Positions 1 to 5,970 of a DNA stretch of 5,998 bases are shown here, piece by piece. Both the position numbers and the translations under genes were made by a program. Numbering within the stretch: the first letter of the stretch is position 1; each line of letters starts with the position of its first letter. The notes under the pieces are model-generated. The model was given only the letters and a program-made list of their open reading frames with translations, did no database searches and was not told where the DNA came from. Where the stretch lies: the NCBI GenBank assembly GCA_035480535.1, contig DATIHQ010000091.1, positions 1 through 5,998 of the forward strand. The letters run 5' to 3'. The stretch is from DATIHQ01 sp035480535 (GTDB taxonomy: Bacteria > Chlamydiota > Chlamydiia > Chlamydiales > SM23-39).

Positions 1-281
1 GGTCGAATCAGACCTGCAGCAAGGAAAAGGCCCGCCTTTGTTTGTTTCAGCAATTCGCGGACAAAGTCCTCTACTTTTTCTGGAGTTTGCAGTTGAAAAT
101 CGAAGGAGCAAATTCTTTTCCCATAGATTCCCATCGCGTTGGTTGACCAAACACAAACAGTGTTGTTTTCTCTCACATCAAAGGCAAGAGGGTCCCCCGT
201 GGCAATGGAAGAATATTGCCCCATTCTTACAGAGTGGGGAGTTACTTCTAGTGAGTAGTTTCCTGATGCTGGGTTAGCCAT
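1..281 (-). CDS. Uncharacterised protein, paralog of the adjacent upstream gene (partial, 3' end outside window)
   Basis: The open frame starts at ATG 281-279 and runs off the window edge after 93 complete codons without a stop, so only the N-terminus is seen. I do not recognise the family. It is clearly homologous to the N-terminus of the gene just upstream: both carry GNYxLxVTPHSVxMG near residues 7-21, an STxAMGxxGK block near residues 46-55, and DFVRxxxxQTKA near residues 72-83. A hand alignment gives roughly 40-45 identities over about 90 positions. The start is supported by this homology and by a GAGG ribosome-binding site six bases upstream. The ATG lies inside the end of the preceding gene (ATGGCTAA, 8-bp overlap), which suggests translational coupling. 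No signal peptide or membrane segment is visible in the part present. Function unknown; the opposite-strand ORF here is a shadow of it. Confidence 0.85.
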   Translation of the reverse strand, partial: MANPASGNYSLEVTPHSVRMGQYSSIATGDPLAFDVRENNTVCVWSTNAMGIYGKRICSFDFQLQTPEKVEDFVRELLKQTKAGLFLAAGLIR

Positions 282-1251
282 GAGTTGCCTCTTCTTCACA
301 CTTTTTAATGAAGGCTTGGATTTCTTTTTGGACTTCTAGTTTTTTCTTTAGGGTTACCTGGGGAGCATTGGATGGGGAATCGAGTAAATTGTTTATCGTT
401 TCCATTTCCAGGCTCGTATTCGGTTGTCCTGCATCTAGACGCCTGAGCAGTTCTTCATGCCATTTGCCAGCAGTCCCAAAATGTTTCTCTAGGATTGCAA
501 TCACACTTTCCAAGAAATCTTGATCTGCTTGTGCGGTCTTCTTGAAAGGATCTAAAGGCCTTGACTCATAACAAACTGTTGCTTTCACATACGTATCTTT
601 AAAAATTCCGATGGGGGTAAAATGATAATGAGCAGGGCGATTGTGAAAATCTGGAATAGGAGGAAGAGCCTTTATGACGGGAGGGGTGCCGGGGAATCGA
701 TGATCGTGGTTCGCATAGAGAAGCTCGTTTACGGCTCCGCCAGTGCGTGCATCTAAGAGATCGAGACTTCCGTTCAGATCTGGCGGTTTATTGCATACTG
801 GACCTGTTAGCTCTAATTCGGTTTCATTCATCTTTAAGTCAAACGCTGGAAAATAAATGGGGGCGATCCAGCTAAAGGCCTTGCAGGCAGTTGAAGTTTC
901 GAATTTTATCCGCATATAGCCTTGAGATTTTATTTCTTTACCAAACACGACTTTTATCTCGGGTTTAATCAGGTTTGCGCAGAGCTTGAAAGTGGCTTTT
1001 GTTTGTTCGATGAATCCACGAACGAAATCAGAGACTTTATTTTGAAGGTAAAAATCAAGAACGCACTCTTTTCCGAGCAATCCCATGGCGTCGGTTGAGC
1101 GAATGCGAACGAATTGGTTTCCCCCTGGAGACTCATGGACTTCAATGGAATCAGGATTGCCGGAGTCAATCACTTCGCCGCCCATTTCGACACTATGGGG
1201 AGTCACTCTTAGATGATAATTTCCTGGTAAGGCGGGTGCTACTGCTGCCAT
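274..1251 (-). CDS. Uncharacterised 325-aa protein, first of two tandem paralogs
   Basis: A complete 325-residue frame that I cannot assign to a known family. Residues 1-96 share conserved blocks with the following gene (GNYxLxVTPHSVxMG at 10-24, STDAMGLLGK at 52-61, DFVRGFIEQTKA at 75-86), so this looks like a defined N-terminal domain. Residues 97-235 look mixed in structure and include a proline- and histidine-rich stretch (H182, H184, H203, H208, H210). Residues 240-322 are charged and probably helical, with possible coiled coil near 300-320. No signal peptide or transmembrane segment is visible, so it is probably soluble, although type III secretion cannot be judged by eye. The ATG at 1251 has a GGAG site seven bases upstream. 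It follows asnS after 93 bp, and its stop overlaps the next start by 8 bp. A structural or effector role would be a guess. Confidence 0.85.
   Translation of the reverse strand: MAAVAPALPGNYHLRVTPHSVEMGGEVIDSGNPDSIEVHESPGGNQFVRIRSTDAMGLLGKECVLDFYLQNKVSDFVRGFIEQTKATFKLCANLIKPEIKVVFGKEIKSQGYMRIKFETSTACKAFSWIAPIYFPAFDLKMNETELELTGPVCNKPPDLNGSLDLLDARTGGAVNELLYANHDHRFPGTPPVIKALPPIPDFHNRPAHYHFTPIGIFKDTYVKATVCYESRPLDPFKKTAQADQDFLESVIAILEKHFGTAGKWHEELLRRLDAGQPNTSLEMETINNLLDSPSNAPQVTLKKKLEVQKEIQAFIKKCEEEATHG
288..291 (-). promoter_or_regulatory. Ribosome binding site of the partial paralog
   Basis: GAGG (within AAGAGG) lies six bases before the ATG at 281, inside the coding sequence of the preceding gene. 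It decides the start of the truncated gene and fits coupled translation of the pair. Confidence 0.6.
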
Positions 1252-1252
1252 A

Positions 1253-1262
1253 TCCTTTCTCC
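1253..1262 (-). promoter_or_regulatory. Ribosome binding site of the 325-aa gene
   Basis: Read on the minus strand, GGAGAAAGGA precedes the ATG at 1251. GGAG has a good seven-base spacing, while the second AGGA is too close (one base) to be the main site. It supports ATG 1251 as the start. Confidence 0.6.
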
Positions 1263-1312
1263 AATTTTGAAAGGGGTAGGACTTTAGAAGAAGAAAGAAT
1301 TTAATGCACTAG

Positions 1313-1341
1313 AATTTATTCTCGGTGTTCTCGGTGGTTAA
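1313..1341 (-). promoter_or_regulatory. Possible sigma70-like promoter for the tandem paralogs
   Basis: On the minus strand TTAACC (1341-1336, four of six matches to the -35 consensus) is followed after exactly 17 bases by TAAATT (1318-1313, four of six to the -10 consensus). The expected start of transcription would be near 1306, giving a leader of about 55 bases to the ATG at 1251. The pair sits between asnS and the paralogs, where a separate promoter would be sensible. Weak matches of this kind arise by chance in AT-rich DNA, so this is only a candidate. Confidence 0.25.
1320..1337. repeat. Two-copy 9-bp tandem repeat after asnS
   Basis: TCTCGGTGT is followed directly by TCTCGGTGG (8 of 9 identical), reading ACCGAGAAC-like units on the minus strand. 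It starts eight bases beyond the asnS stop codon and forms most of the spacer of the putative promoter. It may be a small dispersed intergenic repeat, but only one locus is visible here. Confidence 0.5.
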
Positions 1342-1344
1342 TTC

Positions 1345-2721
1345 TTAAAATTCTGCATGACCGGGGAAGCGCGGGAATGGGATCACATCGCGGATGTTTT
1401 CCATCCCTGTGACGAAGAGGACGAGCCGCTCGAAGCCGAGGCCAAAACCGGCGTGAGGGACGGAGCCATATTCGCGCAGCTCGAGATACCACCAATAATC
1501 TTCTTTCTTCAACCCATATTCGGCGATTCTTTTCTCCAGGACCTCGAGCCGCTCTTCGCGCTGCGAGCCGCCGATGATTTCCCCAATCTTAGGGACGAGG
1601 ACGTCCATGGCAGCGACTGTTTTGCCATCGGGATTGGTGCGCATATAAAAGGATTTGATGCGGGCGGGATAGTCGGTGACGATGACCGGTTTTTTTGCAT
1701 ACTCTTCCGCAAGGTAGCGCTCATGTTCCGATTGCAGATCAGTGCCCCACGCAACGGGGAATTCAAATTTCTTGGGCGCTTTCTTGAGGATTTCAATTGC
1801 CTGCGTGTAGGGGATGTGGGCAAAAGGAGTGGACGCGACGTGGCGGAGGCGCTCGAGAAGCCCTTTTTCAATGAACTGGTCGAAAAATTGGAGATCTTCG
1901 GCGCAGTTGTCGAGCGCATATTGAATGCAGAATTTTAGGTAGCTTTCAGCGCATTCCATATTGGCTTTCAGATCGGCAAAGGCCATTTCAGGCTCAATCA
2001 TCCAGAATTCGGCCAAATGCCTGGAAGTATTGGAGTTTTCAGCGCGGAAAGTGGGACCGAAGGTGTAGATGTCGGAGAGGGCGCAGGCCATGATTTCTCC
2101 TTCGAGCTGTCCCGAGACGGTGAGATAGGCCGGTTTGCCGAAAAAGTCTTTTGAATCATCGGTTTCCCCTTTCGCCAAGGTAGTGACGCGGAACATTTCG
2201 CCGGCTCCTTCGGCGTCGGAGCCGGTGATGAAGGGCGTTTGAATATAGAGGAAGCCGCGCTGCTGGAAAAAGAGGTGGGTCGCAAAGGCGAGGGCATTGC
2301 GGACGCGCAGGACGGCGCCTTGTGTGTTGGTGCGGGGACGAAGATGGGCGATCGTGCGGAGAAATTCAAACGTGTGCCGCTTTTTTTGGAGCGGATATTT
2401 TGTGGGATCGCAGGGGCCGAAGACGTGGATTTCAGCGGCGCGCAGTTCCAGCGCCTGGTTTTTACCGGGGCTTTCGACAAGCTCGCCGGCGACGGAGAGA
2501 GAAGCGCCGGTGGCGAGATCTTTAAACGCCTCTTTGTAACCGGGAATGGTGGGATCGGCGATCACCTGCAGATTTCCAAGAGTCGACCCATCATTCATCT
2601 CGATGAAGGCAAAGCTCTTTTGATCGCGGATGGTGCGCACCCAGCCATAGACAGTGACTTTTTTTCCGATCAACTCTGACGGATTTTTTGCATGGAGGAT
2701 TTGTTTTATTTTAAGTCTCAT
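1345..2721 (-). CDS. asnS: Asparaginyl-tRNA synthetase (AsnRS)
   Basis: This class II synthetase charges tRNA-Asn with asparagine, using ATP, in the cytoplasm. The 458-residue product has an N-terminal OB-fold anticodon-binding domain (VTVYGWVRT at 22-30) and a class II catalytic core. Motif 2 is FRAENSNTSRHLAEFW (225-240), whose NSNTSRHLAEFW part is typical of AsnRS rather than AspRS. The core also has IGEIIGGSQREER (379-391) and motif 3 GFGLGFERLVLFV (425-437). Length fits the family (E. coli 466 aa), and no key motif is broken. I chose ATG 2721 over the longer frame from 2778 because family alignment begins at about MRLKIKQIL, AGGA lies just upstream, and the 19 extra residues are merely out-of-frame nfo sequence. 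The start overlaps the nfo stop by 11 bp, suggesting one transcript. Chlamydiaceae lack AsnRS and use GatCAB transamidation, so its presence points to another chlamydial family or to acquisition. Confidence 0.97.
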   Translation of the reverse strand: MRLKIKQILHAKNPSELIGKKVTVYGWVRTIRDQKSFAFIEMNDGSTLGNLQVIADPTIPGYKEAFKDLATGASLSVAGELVESPGKNQALELRAAEIHVFGPCDPTKYPLQKKRHTFEFLRTIAHLRPRTNTQGAVLRVRNALAFATHLFFQQRGFLYIQTPFITGSDAEGAGEMFRVTTLAKGETDDSKDFFGKPAYLTVSGQLEGEIMACALSDIYTFGPTFRAENSNTSRHLAEFWMIEPEMAFADLKANMECAESYLKFCIQYALDNCAEDLQFFDQFIEKGLLERLRHVASTPFAHIPYTQAIEILKKAPKKFEFPVAWGTDLQSEHERYLAEEYAKKPVIVTDYPARIKSFYMRTNPDGKTVAAMDVLVPKIGEIIGGSQREERLEVLEKRIAEYGLKKEDYWWYLELREYGSVPHAGFGLGFERLVLFVTGMENIRDVIPFPRFPGHAEF

Positions 2722-3577
2722 ATTTTCCTGCATAGTCGCGGAGAAGGACGATTTCTCTTTTCCAATTTTCAGGGCCATCGGGGGTCTCCAAGTATTTGGG
2801 TAGATCGCGCGTGATTGGGGAGCTCATGAGAAACCGGAACGCCTCACTGCCGATTTTTCCCTCGCCGATGTGGGCGTGGCGATCGACGCGGGAGCCGAGT
2901 TCCTTCATCGAGTCATTGAGATGGAACGCGCAAAGATATTTTAATCCAACAACTCGATCGAATTCTTCGAGCATTTTCTGACATCCCTCTACCGTGCGGA
3001 TGTCGTAGCCTGCGACAAAAACATGGCATGTATCGATGCACACGCCGAGCGGAATTTTCCCCCGCACGAGCCCAATGATGGCCGCAAGCTGTTCAAAGCG
3101 GTGGCCGATGCTCGTCCCTTGCCCAGCCGTCGCCTCTAAAAGAAGACGCGTGGGGCCCTGCAAAACCAGCTCTTCCATCTCCAGAAGACTTTCCGCAATT
3201 CTCTCAATGCACTCTTCTACGGTTCCTTTCGTCGCGGCGCCAGGATGGAAGTTCAGATAGGGAATTTTCAGTAAATGGCACCGCTCGATCTCTTCGCGAA
3301 ACGCCCTGCGGCTCTTCTCGAGAATGACTGGATCTGGGGAGCCCAGATTGATGAGATAGCTATCGTGGCTCATCACCTTTTGGATGTCTGTTTCAGCGAG
3401 TGTGGCAAACCAAAGATCGACCTCTTCTTGGCTAATCTTGCGGCTATTCCATTGTTTCTGATTGCTGGTGAATAGCTGAATTGTGCTGGCGCCGATCTCT
3501 TTTCCCTGTAAAAGGGCATAAGGTGCGCCGCCTGCGGCGGAAGTGTGTGCGCCAATCCAGATTTTCTGTTTAGACAT
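2711..3577 (-). CDS. nfo: Endonuclease IV (AP endonuclease)
   Basis: Endonuclease IV cuts DNA 5' of abasic sites and removes blocked 3' ends during base excision repair. The 288-residue protein matches the family's usual length and its single TIM-barrel fold. The start region IGAHTSAAGG (8-17) matches the conserved opening strand. All nine metal ligands of the trinuclear zinc site are present by alignment to E. coli Nfo: H71, H111 (in NFHPGA), E148 (in LLEATAGQGT), D182 and H185 (in IDTCHVFVAGYD), H219 (in FHLNDS), D232 and H234 (in DRHAHIGEG), and E264 (in YLETPDGPE). It should therefore be active. The ATG at 3577 has only a weak GGA-type ribosome site. It lies 111 bp after the ITPase-like gene, a gap that contains one arm of a large palindrome, and its stop overlaps asnS. 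Confidence 0.97.
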   Translation of the reverse strand: MSKQKIWIGAHTSAAGGAPYALLQGKEIGASTIQLFTSNQKQWNSRKISQEEVDLWFATLAETDIQKVMSHDSYLINLGSPDPVILEKSRRAFREEIERCHLLKIPYLNFHPGAATKGTVEECIERIAESLLEMEELVLQGPTRLLLEATAGQGTSIGHRFEQLAAIIGLVRGKIPLGVCIDTCHVFVAGYDIRTVEGCQKMLEEFDRVVGLKYLCAFHLNDSMKELGSRVDRHAHIGEGKIGSEAFRFLMSSPITRDLPKYLETPDGPENWKREIVLLRDYAGKYET

Positions 3578-3653
3578 AAGAAGGATCCGAAAATAACACT
3601 GGATTATAGCGATTCAGGAAAAAAATTGTTAGGAAAAAGGCGGGGTGAGTTTT

Positions 3654-3739
3654 TTCGAGCCCGAGCCCGAGCCCGCGTGCGTGCCCGATTAGCGGGTGCC
3701 AAAATCGGGCTCGGGCTCGCACGCGGGCTCGGGCTCGAA
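3654..3739. repeat. 86-bp hexamer-built palindrome reaching into the ITPase-like gene
   Basis: The arms 3654-3690 and 3703-3739 are inverted copies around a 12-base loop. Read toward the loop, each arm is TTC followed by five hexamers and a short end. The left arm is GAGCCC three times, GCGTGC, GTGCCC. The right arm (minus strand) is GAGCCC twice, GCGTGC, GAGCCC twice. The outer 15 bp pair perfectly, the GCGTGCG blocks pair after a one-hexamer shift, and the inner GCCCGATT pairs perfectly. The right arm encodes the last residues of the ITPase-like protein and the loop holds its TAA. On the minus strand it is followed by an A run, not a T run, so it is not a classical intrinsic terminator for these genes. 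It looks like an inserted repetitive element. Confidence 0.85.
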
Positions 3740-4267
3740 TTTTTGCCAGGGGCCGGACCAAGACGTGATCGGGGGGAGTTCGGCGTGGGGGTCGTTGTCG
3801 AGGAGAGAGCGGAGCGCGATGGCGCGGGCATTGAGACTTAAGGGGCGCGATTGGGCGAGAGTGTGGATCGAGCCGTCGGGGAGGAAATGGAAGTCAAAGC
3901 CCGAGCCAGTATCGCCTTTGGGGAGGACGAGGGTGCCGGGAACTTGGCCGCGGAAAATGTAGACTGTCTCCTTTTTGCGATAGGCGAGGAGGACGGTCCA
4001 GAGGGCCTTTTTGCCAATGTAGTTGTCCAGGTTGTCGAGATGCCAGCGGATGTTGACGCCAATGGCGGCGCCTTCGATGTCGAGCGAAGTGTCATCGACG
4101 AGGATGCCTTCGGGGAGCTGGGAGGCTTTATGCACGACGACGCTGAGGGGATCGGCTTCGATCTCCGGCAGGTCTTGGGAAATCTGGGATAGCTCGATCC
4201 CTTCGAGAGAAAGAAGCTCGCAGAATTCTTTAAATTTGTGTTTATTTCCGGTGCATAGTTTATACAT
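3689..4267 (-). CDS. Ham1/ITPase-family non-canonical purine NTP pyrophosphatase, diverged, with Glu-Pro repeat tail
   Basis: Family members hydrolyse ITP, dITP and XTP to monophosphate and pyrophosphate, keeping deaminated purines out of nucleic acids. The 192-residue protein shows TGNKHKFKEF (6-15) at the N-terminal phosphate-binding loop, DLPEIEADP (32-40), ILVDDTSLDIEGA (55-67) with the acidic catalytic motif at D58/D59, GTLVLPKG (111-118) and a GSGFDFHFLPDG segment (121-132) in place of GFGYDPxFxP. It resembles the eukaryotic ITPA branch more than E. coli RdgB. The usual SHR base-contact motif appears as NAR (146-148), so substrate choice may differ. Residues 177-188 (repeated Glu-Pro, one Cys) come from a palindromic repeat and are probably not native. 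No ribosome-binding site precedes ATG 4267. It lies downstream of the NTT gene and upstream of nfo. Family assignment is fairly sure, the substrate is not. Confidence 0.82.
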   Translation of the reverse strand: MYKLCTGNKHKFKEFCELLSLEGIELSQISQDLPEIEADPLSVVVHKASQLPEGILVDDTSLDIEGAAIGVNIRWHLDNLDNYIGKKALWTVLLAYRKKETVYIFRGQVPGTLVLPKGDTGSGFDFHFLPDGSIHTLAQSRPLSLNARAIALRSLLDNDPHAELPPITSWSGPWQKFEPEPACEPEPDFGTR

Positions 4268-4325
4268 CGGAATTATTTTAACAGAACGTTATTTAAAAAT
4301 AATGTGTAAAATAAAGATTATTATG

Positions 4326-4494
4326 TGATCCGGTTGCAAAACCCCAATTTCAGCCCAAATCCGCGCTTTTGCCCCCGGATTCGGTCCCGTCGTAAATTGC
4401 CTATGGCCCTTCGGATATGTCAATTTACGCCGAGCGCGAACCGGGGCCAAAATCATCAAATTTGTGCAGGAAAGCGAGTTTTGCAACCGGATCA
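4326..4494. repeat. 169-bp MITE-like inverted-repeat element
   Basis: The ends 4326-4342 and 4478-4494 are perfect 17-bp inverted copies (TGATCCGGTTGCAAAAC). The symmetry continues inward to about 4401 and 4419: 53 of 76 positions pair without gaps, including a perfect 9-bp inner match (CGTAAATTG, 4391-4399, against 4421-4429), around a central stretch of about 17 bases. It has no coding capacity of its own. Size, end structure and whole-length hairpin potential fit a miniature inverted-repeat transposable element. No target-site duplication is visible at either border, and no transposase is in the window. The right end supplies the TGA stop of the transporter gene. It could instead be a structured 3' untranslated region or a REP-type repeat. 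Confidence 0.75.
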
Positions 4495-5970
4495 GGTTTC
4501 TGGTTCTTGGCTGGTTTCCAGCTGTTTATTGAGGGAGCGGACGGAGAGGATCCAGAAGAGGAGGGTGAAGCCGATCAGGGGGAGGAGGTAAGAGGTGATC
4601 GAGAGGACGGAGCCTGTTCCAGCGATTTGAATGAAGAGGATCTGGATCCAGGCGGCGCCCGATTTGCCCAGGCGGGAGCCAATGACGTCGATGGCCGCCT
4701 TTCCTTTGACTTTTGATTCTTGGTCCAACGGGATGAAGGCCATCTCCTTGGTTGAGTCAAAGAAGGTGTATTTCATCGTTTTGCTGATGCTATTTTGGAA
4801 GGCGCCAAAGAGGACAATCGCCATGAGGGGGGTGAAATCGGCGAGGGGGCCTAGCAGGTCGCGGAAGAGAAAAAGGGAGAGGAAAATCAGGCTGGAGACG
4901 CCGACGACGATGGGGGTGACTTGGGCGGAAAAGTGCCATCCTAGGCGGCGGACGACGACCCCGCTAAAAAAGAGGGAGACGACGAGCGAGATCACGCCAA
5001 TGGCAGAGCCCATGGAGGCCATAAAGGCCTGATAATCGCCCGTTTCTGGGTAGACGAGTTTTAGGTTTGCCTTCCAGGTCACTTCAGTCAGGTTGATCAC
5101 AAGGCCGTAGCCCACGACCATCATCGCAATGCAGCGGAGATATTTGGAGCGGACGATGAATTTTAAACTGTCGAGAAGCGAGAGTTTCGTCTTTTGTTCC
5201 AGCTCCACTCCTTGATTTTCGGGTTGGTAGAGCCTCTCATCTTTCTTCAGAGAACGGGTCAGTTGCCAATGAAAGAGAAGGATCATGGCGCCAAAGAAAA
5301 GAGTGCAAAGAGTGAGGTTTTGCAGCGCGTCTTGGAAGTGGACCGCTTTGCTGGTGAAATAGACTACGAGCGGGCCGGTGACAATCAGGGCGAGATCGCC
5401 TCCTGCGAGGAAGAGATTGTACGATCTTTTCGCCTCATTGAAATTGCAGATGTGATTCACAAAACCCCAAAAGAGGAGGAAAAAGACCACCTGGCCCCAG
5501 AGTTCGGTCATGACGAAAAAGACCGATTGGATCCAATTGCGGTAAATGGAGACCCAGTGGGCGTTTTCCTGTCCTAAAAAGTGGAGGAGTTTATCGGCGG
5601 AAGTGTGGGGAGAAAGGGCATCTAGATTTGGATAGAGGACAAAGCCATAGAGAAAAATAAAGGCCATAAAGAAGAGGATGATGCCATTGAAAAGAGTCGA
5701 TCGCTTGAAAAGATTGGTGAGCTTTGAATAGAGCAGCGTGACTCCCATGGCGATCGGCAAGACGATCCATCCCTTTAGAACGGGAATCACCTCGGCGCCG
5801 GAACCTTCGGCCGTGACGACGAACGCATCTTTCATCGTCGTCAAAACCCCATAGGTGAACGCGATGAAGAATTTCAGGAAAAACAGCGGGAGAATTTTTT
5901 TCAGCTCATATCGTTCAATGGGCCAAAATTGTTCCCGCCAGCGCGCCAATAAAGATTTTTTTTCAAGCAT
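4492..5970 (-). CDS. NTT/Tlc-family nucleotide transporter (ATP/ADP translocase type)
   Basis: An inner-membrane carrier of the plastid, chlamydial and rickettsial nucleotide transporter family, which exchanges host ATP for ADP or imports other nucleotides. The 492-residue protein has about 11-12 hydrophobic segments (for example near 27-46, 63-83, 93-113, 145-174, 183-205, 279-296, 316-342, 352-371, 458-477). The family signature is clear in KYTFFDSTKEMAFIPLD (400-416) and KVKGKAAIDVIGSRLGKSG (420-438). The four charged residues known to matter in plant NTT1 appear kept: K66, E156 (TELWG), E296 (TEVTWK), and K436 by less exact spacing. I chose ATG 5970 over the adjoining TTG at 5973. No clear ribosome site is seen in the 28 bases upstream. 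The stop lies inside an inverted-repeat element. Whether it is an ATP/ADP exchanger (Npt1 type) or a proton-driven importer (Npt2 type) cannot be told by eye. Confidence 0.93.
   Translation of the reverse strand: MLEKKSLLARWREQFWPIERYELKKILPLFFLKFFIAFTYGVLTTMKDAFVVTAEGSGAEVIPVLKGWIVLPIAMGVTLLYSKLTNLFKRSTLFNGIILFFMAFIFLYGFVLYPNLDALSPHTSADKLLHFLGQENAHWVSIYRNWIQSVFFVMTELWGQVVFFLLFWGFVNHICNFNEAKRSYNLFLAGGDLALIVTGPLVVYFTSKAVHFQDALQNLTLCTLFFGAMILLFHWQLTRSLKKDERLYQPENQGVELEQKTKLSLLDSLKFIVRSKYLRCIAMMVVGYGLVINLTEVTWKANLKLVYPETGDYQAFMASMGSAIGVISLVVSLFFSGVVVRRLGWHFSAQVTPIVVGVSSLIFLSLFLFRDLLGPLADFTPLMAIVLFGAFQNSISKTMKYTFFDSTKEMAFIPLDQESKVKGKAAIDVIGSRLGKSGAAWIQILFIQIAGTGSVLSITSYLLPLIGFTLLFWILSVRSLNKQLETSQEPET

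Noticed and set aside
38..277. 79-codon plus-strand frame at the window edge
   Set aside because: It is antisense to the partial paralog, whose homology to the next gene fixes the coding strand.
1357..1938. 193-codon open frame on the plus strand
   Set aside because: It lies entirely antisense within asnS, a firmly identified gene, has no homologous features and follows from that gene's codon bias.
2722..2778. Upstream asnS start at ATG 2778, with a GGAG seven bases before it
   Set aside because: That GGAG lies in the conserved nfo YLETPDGPE codons, so it is probably coincidental. The added 19 residues have no counterpart in AsnRS.
3654..3739. Intrinsic transcription terminator of the ITPase-like gene
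   Set aside because: On the coding strand the hairpin is followed by an A run, not a T run. The T run lies on the plus-strand side, where there is no gene to terminate.
3545..3841. Plus-strand frame with Arg-Ala and Gly-Leu repeats
   Set aside because: The repeats are just the GAGCCC hexamer palindrome read on the other strand. It overlaps the nfo start and the ITPase-like gene.
5194..5577. 127-codon plus-strand frame inside the transporter gene
   Set aside because: Antisense shadow of a well-supported membrane protein, charged and without family features.
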